Assembly: GCA_020226215.1 (NCBI GenBank)
Contig: CM035233.1
Coordinates: forward strand, 37,036,027-37,100,026
Direction: 5' to 3'
DNA length: 64,000 bases
Source of the DNA: Sindora glabra
Lineage: Eukaryota > Streptophyta > Magnoliopsida > Fabales > Fabaceae
Within the stretch, counting starts at the first letter, position 1. Every line of letters begins with the position of its first letter. Below the pieces are notes generated by a model. That model searched no databases and was not told where the DNA came from. It saw nothing but the letters and a program-made list of their open reading frames with translations. The position numbers and the translations under genes are program-made. Positions 45,861 to 56,440 of this stretch are shown here, piece after piece.

Positions 45861-47700
45861 ATAACCATCCTAAGGTTGTGATTGGCTTGAAATTTGATTT
45901 GTCGATTTCAACTAGCCTATCCTACTAAGACATCATTTAACATTCAAATAAGTTACTTTAAGTAGTAACAATAAGTCCTAGAATTAATATTTCAAGCTAG
46001 TGATAACCATCACAAATCAAAACTACATATAAAAAGAGTTAAACCTACTCATAATTTCTAGTATTTTTTAAAAATATAAGTTAGTTTAATTATATCCTTG
46101 AAACAAAATCACAATTGTTTGAAATAGATACCTAACTATTAGCTATTATAGAATAAAACCTTTTAAGAAATGATTTAAGAGTTACATAACTATTTACAAT
46201 AAAATACATATATGTTACCCTTGCTCAAGTAAAGGAAGTTCTAAAAGGTCTATCCTTGTTGTGATTATGGTGTTCTTGCTTATCAATTTGTAAAGTAAAA
46301 TATAAAGAAGTAAGTTTAAGGTTTTGTAAGCAAACATTCTAGAAAGGTATAACACATTATATTAAGCTAAGTCTTTCCAATCAAATTACTCTCCTTAACC
46401 TTAATTCTTATTTCACATATCTAATAAATTAAATATTAGTAAACTCATAAAATCTTCGAGAACATAATACCATCATTTCTATGGTTGCACAATTAGTTAA
46501 TAACATTTCTATACCATTTCAAAGAATAAATGATACAAAACCACATAAATCTTCTTATAACTCTAATCTATTCTCATCCTTCACAATCTTATCCTTATTC
46601 TTCCAAGTCATCCATATCTTTTACAAGCAATTATTGGATTTGGATACAATCACAAGCATTGACAATTCTCCTTAGCATATTTCTAAACTTAATTCATAAG
46701 GATCATAATTAAATTTTAACAAAAATTATACTAAAATCACCATTCTTGCGTTTAGAACATATGCACAACTCTACTACATCATTTTGAATGCATATATTGC
46801 ATAACCACATTATAAGTAACACAATTTAAATGATCATACTATGAAAATTAAGTTTTATGCCTTATGAATCAATTAGGATCTTCCAATAAATTTTTATAAG
46901 TATTGAATCAATTAAGGAATTGACTTAGGTCACTTATTATACCATTATAGAAGTTTTGAATTGGTTGCAGGAATGGATTCAAGTTATTTAGTGCAGTTTT
47001 AGAAGCCATAAATTGATTTAGTATAAGGGCAGTTAGCCTCTAAACCTTTTAAATTGATTTACCAATCAATTCAATCCCCTTGAGTTTAGTTTTATTAGGG
47101 GCGAATCAATTTATGAATCAATTTAAAGTTAAAATTTTTGCATTTCAAGCTTGATGAATCAATTCACACATGCATTTTTGCATTTTTGTAGAAAATGAAT
47201 TGTTTATATGTGAGGAAACTCATCTAAATCTTAATCTTTGTGCATTACTTCTTAACCTAATCACTACTAAACACAAAAACATCATAAGTCCTCAAATCAT
47301 CAATAAATTCATATCAAATACCAATTTATAACATTTATCATCAAATTAAACCAATTCAAAGAAAACCTAACTCACTATTAAGCAATTCATCTAAATTAAT
47401 AGATCACTTCTTCCAAAGTAAGCCTTGTTCAAAGTAATAATTGATAAATTACAACTTTTATTTGAAGCAAAAAAGAAGATCATTATTTTTTTCTCATTTG
47501 AAGTGTTGTGCTATTATTACTTACCATTAAAATTCACATCAAAGATTGATTTACAACATTTATCATCAAATTAAACAAATTCAAAGAAAATCTAATTCAC
47601 TATCTAAAGTAATAATATATATGCTTTGACCTTTTTTTAAAGAAAAAAAGAGGACTATCCCTTTAGCATATGAATATTAAGTAACAATAGTATAACACTC
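45861..47700 (-). mobile_element. Possible decayed gypsy-type LTR
   Basis: TGTCATAACC at 45861, followed by GGTTGTGATTGG, resembles the outer end of the nearby gypsy LTR (TGTCACGATC, GTCGTGATT). Downstream composition and repeated direct segments (about 47305-47425 echoed at 47527-47625) fit an old LTR. The other end is not resolved and no target duplication was found. Confidence 0.28.
47305..47625. repeat. Direct duplication of about 100 bp
   Basis: The segment around 47305-47400, with TTTATCATCAAATTAAAC and TTCAAAGAAAA, recurs at 47527-47610 with a few changes, about 222 bp apart. Confidence 0.7.
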
Positions 47701-49959
47701 TAAGTTCAATATGGGATTTTTTTTTCCAAAAGTATTCTATTATATACCAAAAAGGTAGTATGAAAAAGGCTTATTTAATGTTAAATTACATCTATCAAGA
47801 AGAGCCTATTCTAGTGAAATAAACTTTTTAGTTTTCACATTAAAAAGGAAAACTTATTACAATATTTATGAAGACTATGAAAAAAAAAGATGCTTTAGTA
47901 CTACTAAATAAAAGGCATAGTAATAAAGAAACAGAATCATTATATTATTTTTTTAACTACTACACAAAATAAAAAGGAAGCCTAGTTATTGGATCATTAA
48001 CTAATTTAAGTCTAGTAAACCTCTACATTTTCTATTTCTTTGAAGGTAAAAAGGAAATTTCACTATAGAGTTATATGCAATATGCAAAAGATGCTTATAT
48101 GGTATGAATGCTTAATAAGTCAGGTGAGGTGGACTAGGTAAGGCTTGTATGGGCTAAGCCTATTTAAGCTTGATCCATATAAAAGGTCACAAAGCTTATA
48201 GGCTTTGCTTTATAAATAAGCTTGGTCCATGGGCTAGGTTGCAACTTGCTTGAATCTAGTTTACACGAGTTAAGCTTGATTGGTCCATGAAAAGCCTGCA
48301 AACTAGTCCACTAAGCCTATAAGGCCTGTAAGCTGGAAGTCCATTAAGCACCCCTACTTTATGTTATGTTTGTATTTGATCTAATCTTTTTTTTATTCTT
48401 CATCTCTCTTACTTTATCATGCAAAATTGGAACTATTTTTTGTTATATAATTAGGGTAATGATCTACTAACTCACTAGTTCTTTTTATGAGGCACAAATG
48501 GTAGAATTTATCATGGAAGTAGATAAATTACTAAAGACATGAAAAATAATGTTCTTATGTCAGTAGGAAAAGCCCAAACTCATGGAATTATTGATCTTGT
48601 AGTAGTGGAAGAAAGAATTAGTGATTATTTTGCACTAAGTTTTGAAATTTTATCGTTTTATCGGGTTTAATATTTTTAATTATATATTAATAAAGACAAT
48701 ATAAGTAATTCATAATCATTTAGTTAAGATTGATCTAAACTAACTTGTTATGTATATGACTCAACATGTTAACTACAAAATAACTTATTAGAAATACAAC
48801 ACAGCTAAGCAAAAATGTTATGAAATCCCCTACTTTTCAAGGATACACTTAGAACTAAGGAACATTTACTTAGGGTGTATGTGCATCTCATTTAGATCAT
48901 AGACTAAGATAAAAAAATAAAGGAAAAAAAGTCTAATATTAATGATTAATACCAATGAAATATGTGAAATAAGATAGAATGCAAGAAACTATTTTTAAAA
49001 AAATAGATTGCAAATAAAAATCTTTATATTATGTATCCAATTTATAGTTTCTGTTAATGCACATCCAATCACAACAATTTACAATTTCAAATTTGAAAAA
49101 AAATTTCCATTAGTAAGCAAATAGTTATCTATTAAGCATAGGACATCCCATTTTAAAACTTGTTAGAATAGATTAATAAGGTCAACTATCTAGTTAATCT
49201 TTATACTTAAATACCATTATTATGCAGGTATATTTTGTTATGAAAGACCTATTACTTGATATTTCATGGGTAGAGTCAAAAAGTGTAAATTGTACAAGTC
49301 AATAATAACATTAATTAAGGAAGGGGTTCCAGTATATAGAAGGGACCTTATTATTTAAGAAGTAACCATAGAAATGATGGAATCCATTATTTCTTTATTC
49401 ATTTGTATTTCATTTACTATGTTTCTTTTTAATACCTAATCTAGATAAAATTTCTTATTTTCACGTGAAATCTTAGAAATTCAAATAAAGAAATAAAGTT
49501 TAAGAAGGTTATAATAGCAAAAGCTTTTGATATTTTTATTTAGGAAAAAAATTAAGCTAGTGTCGTTTGGTGTAATTTATTGTAGTGAAATACTCGAAAC
49601 TCACTTTTTTTCATTTAAGTATACTTGTGTATGAAAATTTACCATGATACTCAGAAAATAAAATGACAAATTTATAATGCATTTCAAGAAAATTAAAAAA
49701 ACTAAAACAGAAACTTCTTTTGCTACACATTAAAATTAGAGAATTTTTAATTTAATACATATAAAAAAAATAAAAGACTAAAAACTTATAAGAATTAAAA
49801 TTGAAAAACTTTTAACTTTATAAAAATTAAATTAATATAAAATTTTAATTATAAATAAAATTAATTTTTTAGAAATTAAAATAAATTTTTAGTTAAGATA
49901 AAAATAAAAATAAATAAAAACTCAAAGATATATTAACATATTATTATTTGATAATTTAG
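47701..49959. other. AT-rich spacer with one GC-richer repeat-like patch
   Basis: No supported gene. At about 48110-48352 a segment rich in GGCTAAGCC, AAGCTTGA and GGTCCATG words ends with AAGCACCCCTAC. Read in reverse this begins TAGGGGTGCTTA, like some hAT-type MITE ends. The element is not delimited. Confidence 0.4.
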
Positions 49960-51480
49960 ATATTAATTAGACTTGATTTATCCATTTGTTTGAGTTTTTT
50001 AGTTAGTGTTACTGTTTAAGGATGAAATAATAACATGTTACTGTCTATAGAACAAACGATAACAAGTTGTTATTTGGCAATTTAGTTGTTAATTATATTT
50101 AATTTATCCATTTATTTAAAATTTTTTTATTGGTGTTATTGTTTTGAAATGAAATAATAATATCATATTCTTTGATAGTTTAGTTGTTAATTAGACTTAA
50201 TTTATCTATTTATTTTGGATCTTTGGTTAGTGTTATTATTTTGGAATGAAATAGTAACATGTTACTGTCTAAAGAACAAATAGTAATATGCTCTTCTTTG
50301 AAAGTTTGATTGTTAATTAGATTTGATTTATCCATTTATTTAAAATTTTTTATTAGTATTGCTATTTTGAAACAAAATAGTAATATGTTACTGTCTAAAG
50401 AATAAACAGTAACATGCTATTATTTGACAATTTGGTTATTAATTAGACTTAATTTATTCATTTATTTAGTATTTTTGGTTAGTGTTACTATTTTGAAATA
50501 AAATAGTGACATACTCTTCTTTGACAGTTTGATTGTTAATTAGACTTAATTTATCTATTTATTTAAAATTTTTAGTTAGTGTTACTATTTTGGAATGAAA
50601 TAATAACATGTTACTATCTAAAGAATAAATAGTAAGATGTTGTTATTTGACAATTGATTGTTAATTAGATTTAATTTATCCATTTATTTGCTATTTTTTA
50701 TTAGTATTATTATTTTGAAATGAAACAATAACATACTATTATTTGCTAGTTTTATTGTTAATTAGACTTCGTTTATCCATTTATTTGGAGTTTTTGATTG
50801 GTGTTACTATTTTGGAATGAAATAGTAACATATTACTATTTGGGGGAATAAACAGTAACATGTTCTTATTTAGCAATTTAGTTATTAATTAGATTTAATT
50901 TATTTATTTATTTAAGATTTTTAGTTGGTGTTATTATTTTAGAATGAAATAGTAACATACTTTTTTTGGCAGTTTGGTTATTAATTAAACTTAATTTATC
51001 CATTTATTTGAAGTTTTTGGTTGGTGTTACTATATTGGAATGAAATAGTAACATGTTACTAGTTGGAAGAATAAACAGTAACATGCTGTTATTAGGCAAT
51101 TTGGTTGTTAATTAGACTTAATTTATCCATTTATTTGAGATTTTTTATTAATGTTATTATTTTGAAAGGAAACAATTAATATGTTGTTATTTGCTTGTTT
51201 GATTAGTAATTAGACTTTATTTATCTATTTATTTAGTGCTTTTAGTTAGTGTTACCATTTTGGAACAAAATAGTAACATGTTACTATTTGGGGAAGAAAA
51301 TATAACAAGCTATTATTTGACAATTCGGTTGTTAATTAAACTTGATTTATCCATTTATTTAAGATTTTTAGTTAATGTTATTATTTTAGAATGAAACAGT
51401 AATATATTACTATTTAATCTACAAACAATAATATATTATTCTTTGGTAGTTTTGTTTATTAAGAAAATTGTTATATCATT
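49960..51480. repeat. Minisatellite with alternating 126- and 97-bp monomers
   Basis: About a dozen diverged head-to-tail copies sharing TTAATTAGACTTAATTTATC, TTAGTGTTACTATTTTGGAA and TGAAATAGTAACATG. Measured from the ATTTATC.A landmark, copies begin near 49981, 50107, 50205, 50331, 50457, 50554, 50679, 50776, 50903, 50999, 51126, 51224 and 51350. The periods are therefore about 126, 98, 126, 126, 97, 125, 97, 127, 96, 127, 98 and 126. Long monomers contain an extra segment of about 29 bp between two AGTAACATG copies. No coding function is visible. Confidence 0.92.
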
Positions 51481-52171
51481 ACTAGATACCAAAAGAGTTA
51501 GGGATCAAAAGTTTAATATAGGATTTAAATAAATTTGAATTGATAAAAATAAAATTAAAGTTGGAAAAATAACAAAAAAATGAAGGAAAGTTAAGAAAAG
51601 TCATTAGAAAAAGCCTTTTTTTCACTAACTAGAGTAGCAAGACACCTTTAGCATTTTGCAAGCACATAAATCTCAAAAAGTTATATGAAATAAAAAAAAA
51701 TTTACCCTAAAATAGACAATCGAGTACAAAGTTATAATTATTCAAAGTTTTAAGCTTAATTTACATATTTTTAACTATGTAGACCTCACCAAACCTAAAT
51801 TTTCTAGTTTTCTATCGAAAGATCATGAGAAGATGAATAAAAATAAGTGGTCATATGCAAAAAGTGGTTAACTAATTATAAAATTATGCCTTTTTAAAAT
51901 TCTTGATCTATAACCGTATTCTTTTAATTAAGAATGGTATTTTAGGAATATAATAGTAATAATTTATAAAATTGACACCTATTTGAAATAAAGACCAGCG
52001 CTAACACCTTATTGAAAAGAAGTTCAAGAAGCGCCACTATGATACAATTTACCATTTTTATTTTATACACTAGAATAATTAGTTTTGTTATTAATAAACT
52101 AGCAAAAAAGAGAAAGAATAACTAAAAGAAACAAAATCAAAGTAGTTATTCATCAAAATTTCATTTATTTA
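51481..52171. other. Minisatellite-NUPT junction and rpl20 upstream spacer
   Basis: No gene. The right part (about 51950-52171) resembles the plastid rpl20-rps12 spacer; the left part cannot be assigned. The NUPT boundary lies somewhere here. Confidence 0.5.
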
Positions 52172-52525
52172 ATGACCAAAATTAAAAAAATGATATATAG
52201 CTTAGAAACATTAGACAAAAATTTGTTTATTTACATCAAGCTTTCAAGGGACTTATTCAAGAATTACTATTCCTTAACATAAAATAAAAGCTTTAGTTTT
52301 CGGCCATCAAAATAGAGATTGGAAAAAATGGAGATTTTTGTCAATTGTGAATCAGTTAAATAAATGTAGTTATTGGAGAGAATAAAAAATAAAATATTAT
52401 AGCTTAGTATATTCATGTATAATCCATGTAAAAGGCAGTTACTTCTTAATCTTAAAATACTTGCTCAAATAGTTATATTAAATAGGAATTGTCTTTATAT
52501 GTTTTCCAATGATATCATAAAATAA
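52172..52525 (+). pseudogene. rpl20: Plastid rpl20 pseudogene (ribosomal protein L20)
   Basis: From ATG at 52172 (MTKIKKMIYSLETL, matching the basic N-terminus of L20) to TAA at 52523-52525. That is 118 codons, the normal rpl20 length. The second half still reads clearly at DNA level (AATAGGAATTGTCTTTATAT near 52482-52501). In-frame stops interrupt it (for example after IPYSLT-like codons near 52280). The functional protein would belong to the plastid 50S subunit. Confidence 0.88.
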
Positions 52526-52757
52526 AAATTCTTTGGAAACTAGACTCTAGAAAAGTAGAGTTGGTATTTGTATAAAAAAATATAATTAGGTGATAAAGTT
52601 ATCAAAATAAGTCACCATGTTCAATGAAAAAGCATTTATTCCTCTTCAATGATTCTCTTTTTTTGGACAACATGACAATCTAATAAGGATTCTTATAGTT
52701 TTCAAACAAAACATCAATTTGTATTTCGTTTAAGTTTTGATTAAAATTTGAATTTAA

Positions 52758-53071
52758 TTAGTAAGCCCTCTTTTTTTGTTTTAATCCTTGTAAGTTAAGT
52801 AGTTGACTCACTTTTTTTAAATTCTTTTTCATTATTGTGAAAAAGGCAATGAAGATAAAATAAGAGCTTGTTTTATAACAATTGCAATTAATTATTGTTG
52901 TTTTAAGGTTAATTTATTCAACTACCTAGATAACATTTTCCTTGATAACTAATAAATTAACTACTTAAACTAATGTTTTTATAATTAATTTGATCCTCTA
53001 ATTGGGTTGAGGGAAAATGTCTTTAGAAAGATCACTTAGATTTAAGAAAGAGTTGCTTAGACTTTATCTAT
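52758..53071 (-). pseudogene. rps18: Plastid rps18 pseudogene (ribosomal protein S18)
   Basis: The minus strand preserves LNKLTLKQQ and, after a stop, LIAIVIKQALILSSLPF, the conserved S18 core. The start codon reads ATA (53071-53069), a one-base insertion follows almost at once, and several CGA/CAA-type codons have become stops. The usual neighbour rpl33 lies upstream on the same strand. Confidence 0.87.
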
Positions 53072-53135
53072 GGTTTGTTTATTCCTAATCCTGAAAATAT
53101 CATTTCTTATAAAATTAGATTTATTTTCTATTTTT

Positions 53136-53138
<3 letters not shown>

Positions 53139-53207
<69 letters not shown>

Positions 53208-53214
53208 ATATTAC
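53139..53214. repeat. (TA)38 microsatellite in the rps18-rpl33 spacer of the NUPT
   Basis: An uninterrupted TA run of about 76 bp. The overlapping 68-codon frame encoding an Ile-Tyr run is an artefact of the repeat. Confidence 0.95.
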
Positions 53215-53338
53215 ATCTATATAATTTATATAGATATACATATTTGGATAGATATATAATTTCTATAAATATGTAATAATATCTCATTTTTCATGTTCTT
53301 TGCAATTAGAAGGATGATGCATTAATAATCAATTTTAT

Positions 53339-53539
53339 TTATTTTTTATCTCCTTATGAATCATATGTTTGTAACAATAGGGATAAAATTTTTTCAATTC
53401 CAATTAACTAGCATGTATCAATTCTTTGAATAGTATATCTTAAAATACTCATTGATTCCTTATTAATATTAACATTGTTTTGAACACAATTGGTGCATTC
53501 CAAAATAACCATTACTTATACATCTTCACCTTTACTGAT
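53339..53539 (-). pseudogene. rpl33: Plastid rpl33 pseudogene (ribosomal protein L33)
   Basis: 67 codons including the stop, exactly the normal rpl33 length. The text SKGEDV, stop, VMVILECTNCVQNNV is unmistakable L33. Three in-frame stops and a start codon changed to ATC disable it. The distal zinc-ribbon part is badly eroded. Confidence 0.88.
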
Positions 53540-53966
53540 GACCACCTTTAGGTTTTTGATTCACTTAACTTTTCGATTTTCCAATTTGAAATAAAGAAAG
53601 TATGAAAAAAAGAAGAAGTTGCTAATCTAAAGTCCAATTATGATAGATTTCAGTACTATCAATAGAATTATAGTAATAATTAAGTAATACAATGATTTCT
53701 AACTATCTTTAGAATCATAATATATTATTTCATTTTAGTTTTTTATGTAAGTATCTTGTATTTTGTAGGAAATTGTTACCCTGTGCTAGTAATTTTATTT
53801 TTAGCCTTATTATTTTATTAATGAAATTCAATTAAAACTCGAGATCAAATTGCAAGTTTCATTGAGGTTAAATCCACCTTTTCTTTTCTTAACAAATTCA
53901 AATTAAAAAAAAGAATAATGAAAAATAGAAAGGAATTAATTTCTTCACCCTTTCTTATCTTGATGA

Positions 53967-54101
53967 TTAGAATGAAGAAATAGTGAATAATAATGCATCT
54001 ACAAATGAACAATTAATCTTTATTAATAAACCAGTTAAAGCTCTAAACCATAAAGTACTTATCACTGATGCCATGGAAAGATATGTTTTTAGATCTTGTA
54101 T
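53967..54101 (-). pseudogene. psaJ: Plastid psaJ pseudogene (photosystem I subunit J)
   Basis: 45 codons including TAA, the normal psaJ length, with no internal stop or frameshift. It reads DLKTYLSMASVISTLWF and then LTGLLIKIN, matching the PsaJ membrane segment. The start codon is ATA instead of ATG, and several residues differ (C-to-T/G-to-A type). It has no known nuclear role. Confidence 0.9.
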
Positions 54102-54455
54102 TTCAAATCCTCTTTTCTTTTTCTTTATTGTAATTTATAATACGTAATGGTAATTCTTATATGATTAAATGTATATTTAGTTAATGACCACTTGTATTTG
54201 TATGTAGTTTCAAATGGAAATGTACCATAATTGCTTGGATATTCCTTTTTTTTAAACAAAAAAGAGATCCATTTCTATTCAAGCATTCCCTAAAAAAATG
54301 AATATTTTTAGATAGTTTTTTTTTGTATTTTATATGTATATTATTTTTTATTACTATTATATATTATACAATATGTACATAGTTTTGATGCATTAACATA
54401 TGGATGTGGAAAACAAGAAAAACATTCTTTAGAATGATGTTGTAAAATAATTGAA

Positions 54456-54523
54456 AGGGATGTAGCATAGTTTGGTAGTGCATTTGTTTTGGGTAGAAAA
54501 TGTCATTATTTCAAATCCTATCA

Positions 54524-54529
<6 letters not shown>
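54456..54529 (+). pseudogene. trnP-UGG: Plastid trnP-UGG pseudogene
   Basis: A 74-nt segment colinear with chloroplast tRNA-Pro, with anticodon TGG at 54490-54492. Substitutions in the D, T and acceptor stems (GCGCAGC to GCATAGT type) break pairing. Its 3' end runs directly into a CT microsatellite. Confidence 0.88.

Positions 54530-54578
<49 letters not shown>
54524..54578. repeat. (CT)n(AT)n compound microsatellite
   Basis: About 12 CT units followed by about 14 AT units, starting inside the last bases of the trnP pseudogene (TCATCTCTCT). Confidence 0.93.
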
Positions 54579-54581
<3 letters not shown>

Positions 54582-54639
54582 GATGGAATATACATGTAGG
54601 GTGCATCGAGGAAGTCATTAAAATGATTTATGAAAAAAG

Positions 54640-54713
54640 GCACTCTTAGTTCAATTTAGTATAATATGGGTCTCCAAAACCCAATGCCATATGTTCAAAT
54701 CTTATGAAGTGTG
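54640..54713 (+). pseudogene. trnW-CCA: Plastid trnW-CCA pseudogene
   Basis: 74 nt colinear with chloroplast tRNA-Trp, anticodon CCA at 54674-54676 within TGGGTCTCCAAAACCC. The acceptor ends GCACTCT and AGTGTG and the other stems carry transitions. It lies between trnP and petG, as in chloroplast genomes. Confidence 0.9.
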
Positions 54714-54826
54714 ATTCCATTCTTTTGTTAAATTAAGGCAATTAAAAGTTTGAATTTAGACCTTAGTGGATTCAAATTAAAACAAGTAGGAGGTTAATAA
54801 ACAAAAGAGATATTTTTATTAATTCA

Positions 54827-54943
54827 TCAAAGGTGATCTAACTGATCATCATATTGGTATTACAAATATGCGACTACAAATAATATAGCCGAAGTTATAG
54901 GAATTAGACATAACATAATTGCAAATAGAAAAACTTCAATCAT
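54827..54943 (-). pseudogene. petG: Plastid petG pseudogene (cytochrome b6f subunit V)
   Basis: Opens MIEVFLFAIMLCLIPIT and ends DQLDHL. At 39 codons including the stop it is one codon longer than usual. A single internal stop is at codon 28 (CAA to TAA) after VVAYL. The single transmembrane segment is otherwise readable. Confidence 0.92.
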
Positions 54944-55130
54944 TTTAATTTGATAGAAAAATTAAAAAAAGGTGATATCGATCTTGAGATTTTAATATTA
55001 TTGCTCATGAATTTTACAAGAATTGGAAATTGACATGATAAGAAACTATAAAATATACAGAATACCTAAGAAAGATTTCCTTTTATGAATTGTTCATTAA
55101 AAAATTTCCGATTCATTTCAATATTTCAAA

Positions 55131-55225
55131 TCAAATAAGTCATATCTTGCTAAGCCCAATAAATAGAACTGAATTATAGTTAAAGCCACTAGTTGAAAAA
55201 TTGAAATAATAATGGTAATAGGCAA
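55131..55225 (-). pseudogene. petL: Plastid petL pseudogene (cytochrome b6f subunit VI)
   Basis: The minus strand reads PITIIISIFQLVALTII and, in a shifted frame, GLSKI, stop, LI, stop, the PetL C-terminus with CGA changed to TGA. The start codon is TTG instead of ATG, and there is an internal frameshift. The 70-codon open frame 55118-55330 is this remnant plus upstream spacer. Confidence 0.87.
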
Positions 55226-55970
55226 AAAAGAGGCAAGATGAAATATGTTCTTTTTATGCATACATTTATAAGATATTTCATTGACTTTCCATTTTTGAAA
55301 GAAAGATAGAAAGAAAAGCAAAGATATCACCTAAAAAATATAATTGAAAGTTTTTGAATTGATTAGTTAATTATAATCATTATAAACAAACAAAAATATA
55401 GTAACATAAGTAAAAAGTTAATTCATCATCTATGAGATCAATGCATCCTGTGATTCCAAATCAACTGATTCATTAATTAACTTTTAAGTTCAGTAAACTA
55501 ATTGAATTTTAAATTAATAAGAACTATATAATTTCATTCAATTCAAAGAATAAAAACCTTTTCAATAAAACAATAAAAGATGTCTATTTTGATCTCTATT
55601 TATTTTTTTAGATTGAACCTTTTTTTATAAAACAAAAGAAGAATGACTTTATAGTTTTAATATCCTTTAATTTCATTACTTTTAACTTATTTGATTTTAT
55701 TTTAATTTAGTAATGGGTTCCTATTATCATAATATCTTAAAAGAGAAGAAATTAAATCACTTAAAACTTAGGTATTACATTTTCTTTTCTTTTAATATTT
55801 AATAGAAAGCTTAGTCTTTGTAATTAAGCTAACAAACAACCTTTTGGATATAATGGATATAATAATACAAGAGCAACAATATGCATGTTATGAATATTAA
55901 TTTAAATTAGACTAGTTATTTTCTTTCATCAGATATCATCTATTACTATTATTATTGTTATTTTTTATTG

Positions 55971-56440
55971 GATGGCTAATTTCTTTCCTTTTTTAAGTAT
56001 AAAAAATTTGCACAAATTATTCATAAAAGAACAATTTTTATATACCCAGACTAAAAATTTAGATATTGATACCAAAAATACTTTTACTTTACAATTAGCA
56101 TATGAGCAAAAAGTTGTTTAGACCTGTGTTATGAAATGTGGACAAAAAAATGGATTAACTTGTAAAAAAATTGATGATATGGCATCTTTTATTTCATCCA
56201 CATATGTTATTTTATTCATATATTTTAAAATAATTTTTTTACAAAATGGTATTTGTATTAGACAAATGTGATAGATTACAAGTTATTTATATAATAATTT
56301 GTAAAAGTAAAAAATACAATCACTAAGGTATTTGATTAATAAGTGAATTGTTTATAGTATGCCAAAATTATAAATGATAAATAGTAGGACACAATGAAAA
56401 ATTTTACATCAATACATTTTTATCATGTGTTATGCCTTTA
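55971..56440. other. AT-rich spacer right of the NUPT
   Basis: No gene recognised. I looked for psbE, the next plastid gene, and did not find a convincing match. Confidence 0.45.

Larger units (their letters stand above)
51900..55970. other. Nuclear plastid DNA insertion (NUPT), about 4 kb
   Basis: Eight chloroplast genes lie in their plastid order and relative strands: rpl20 (+), rps18 (-), rpl33 (-), psaJ (-), trnP-UGG (+), trnW-CCA (+), petG (-), petL (-), with plastid-like spacers between them. All carry substitutions, stops or lost start codons, so this is a nuclear copy, not plastid contamination. Left of rpl20 the plastid spacer continues at least to about 51,950. rps12 exon 1, which should follow, is absent. 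On the right the petL-psbE spacer continues to about 55,970, and psbE is not recognisable. Both boundaries are approximate. Confidence 0.93.

Noticed and set aside
49960..51480. CRISPR-like array
   Set aside because: Repeats are long, diverged and contiguous without spacers, in plant nuclear DNA; it is a minisatellite.
53070..53276. Plus-strand frame with an Ile-Tyr run
   Set aside because: Produced by the TA microsatellite; the real content here is the rps18 pseudogene on the other strand.
54456..54713. trnP and trnW as functional tRNA genes
   Set aside because: Stem mismatches and their setting among broken plastid genes show they are pseudogenes.
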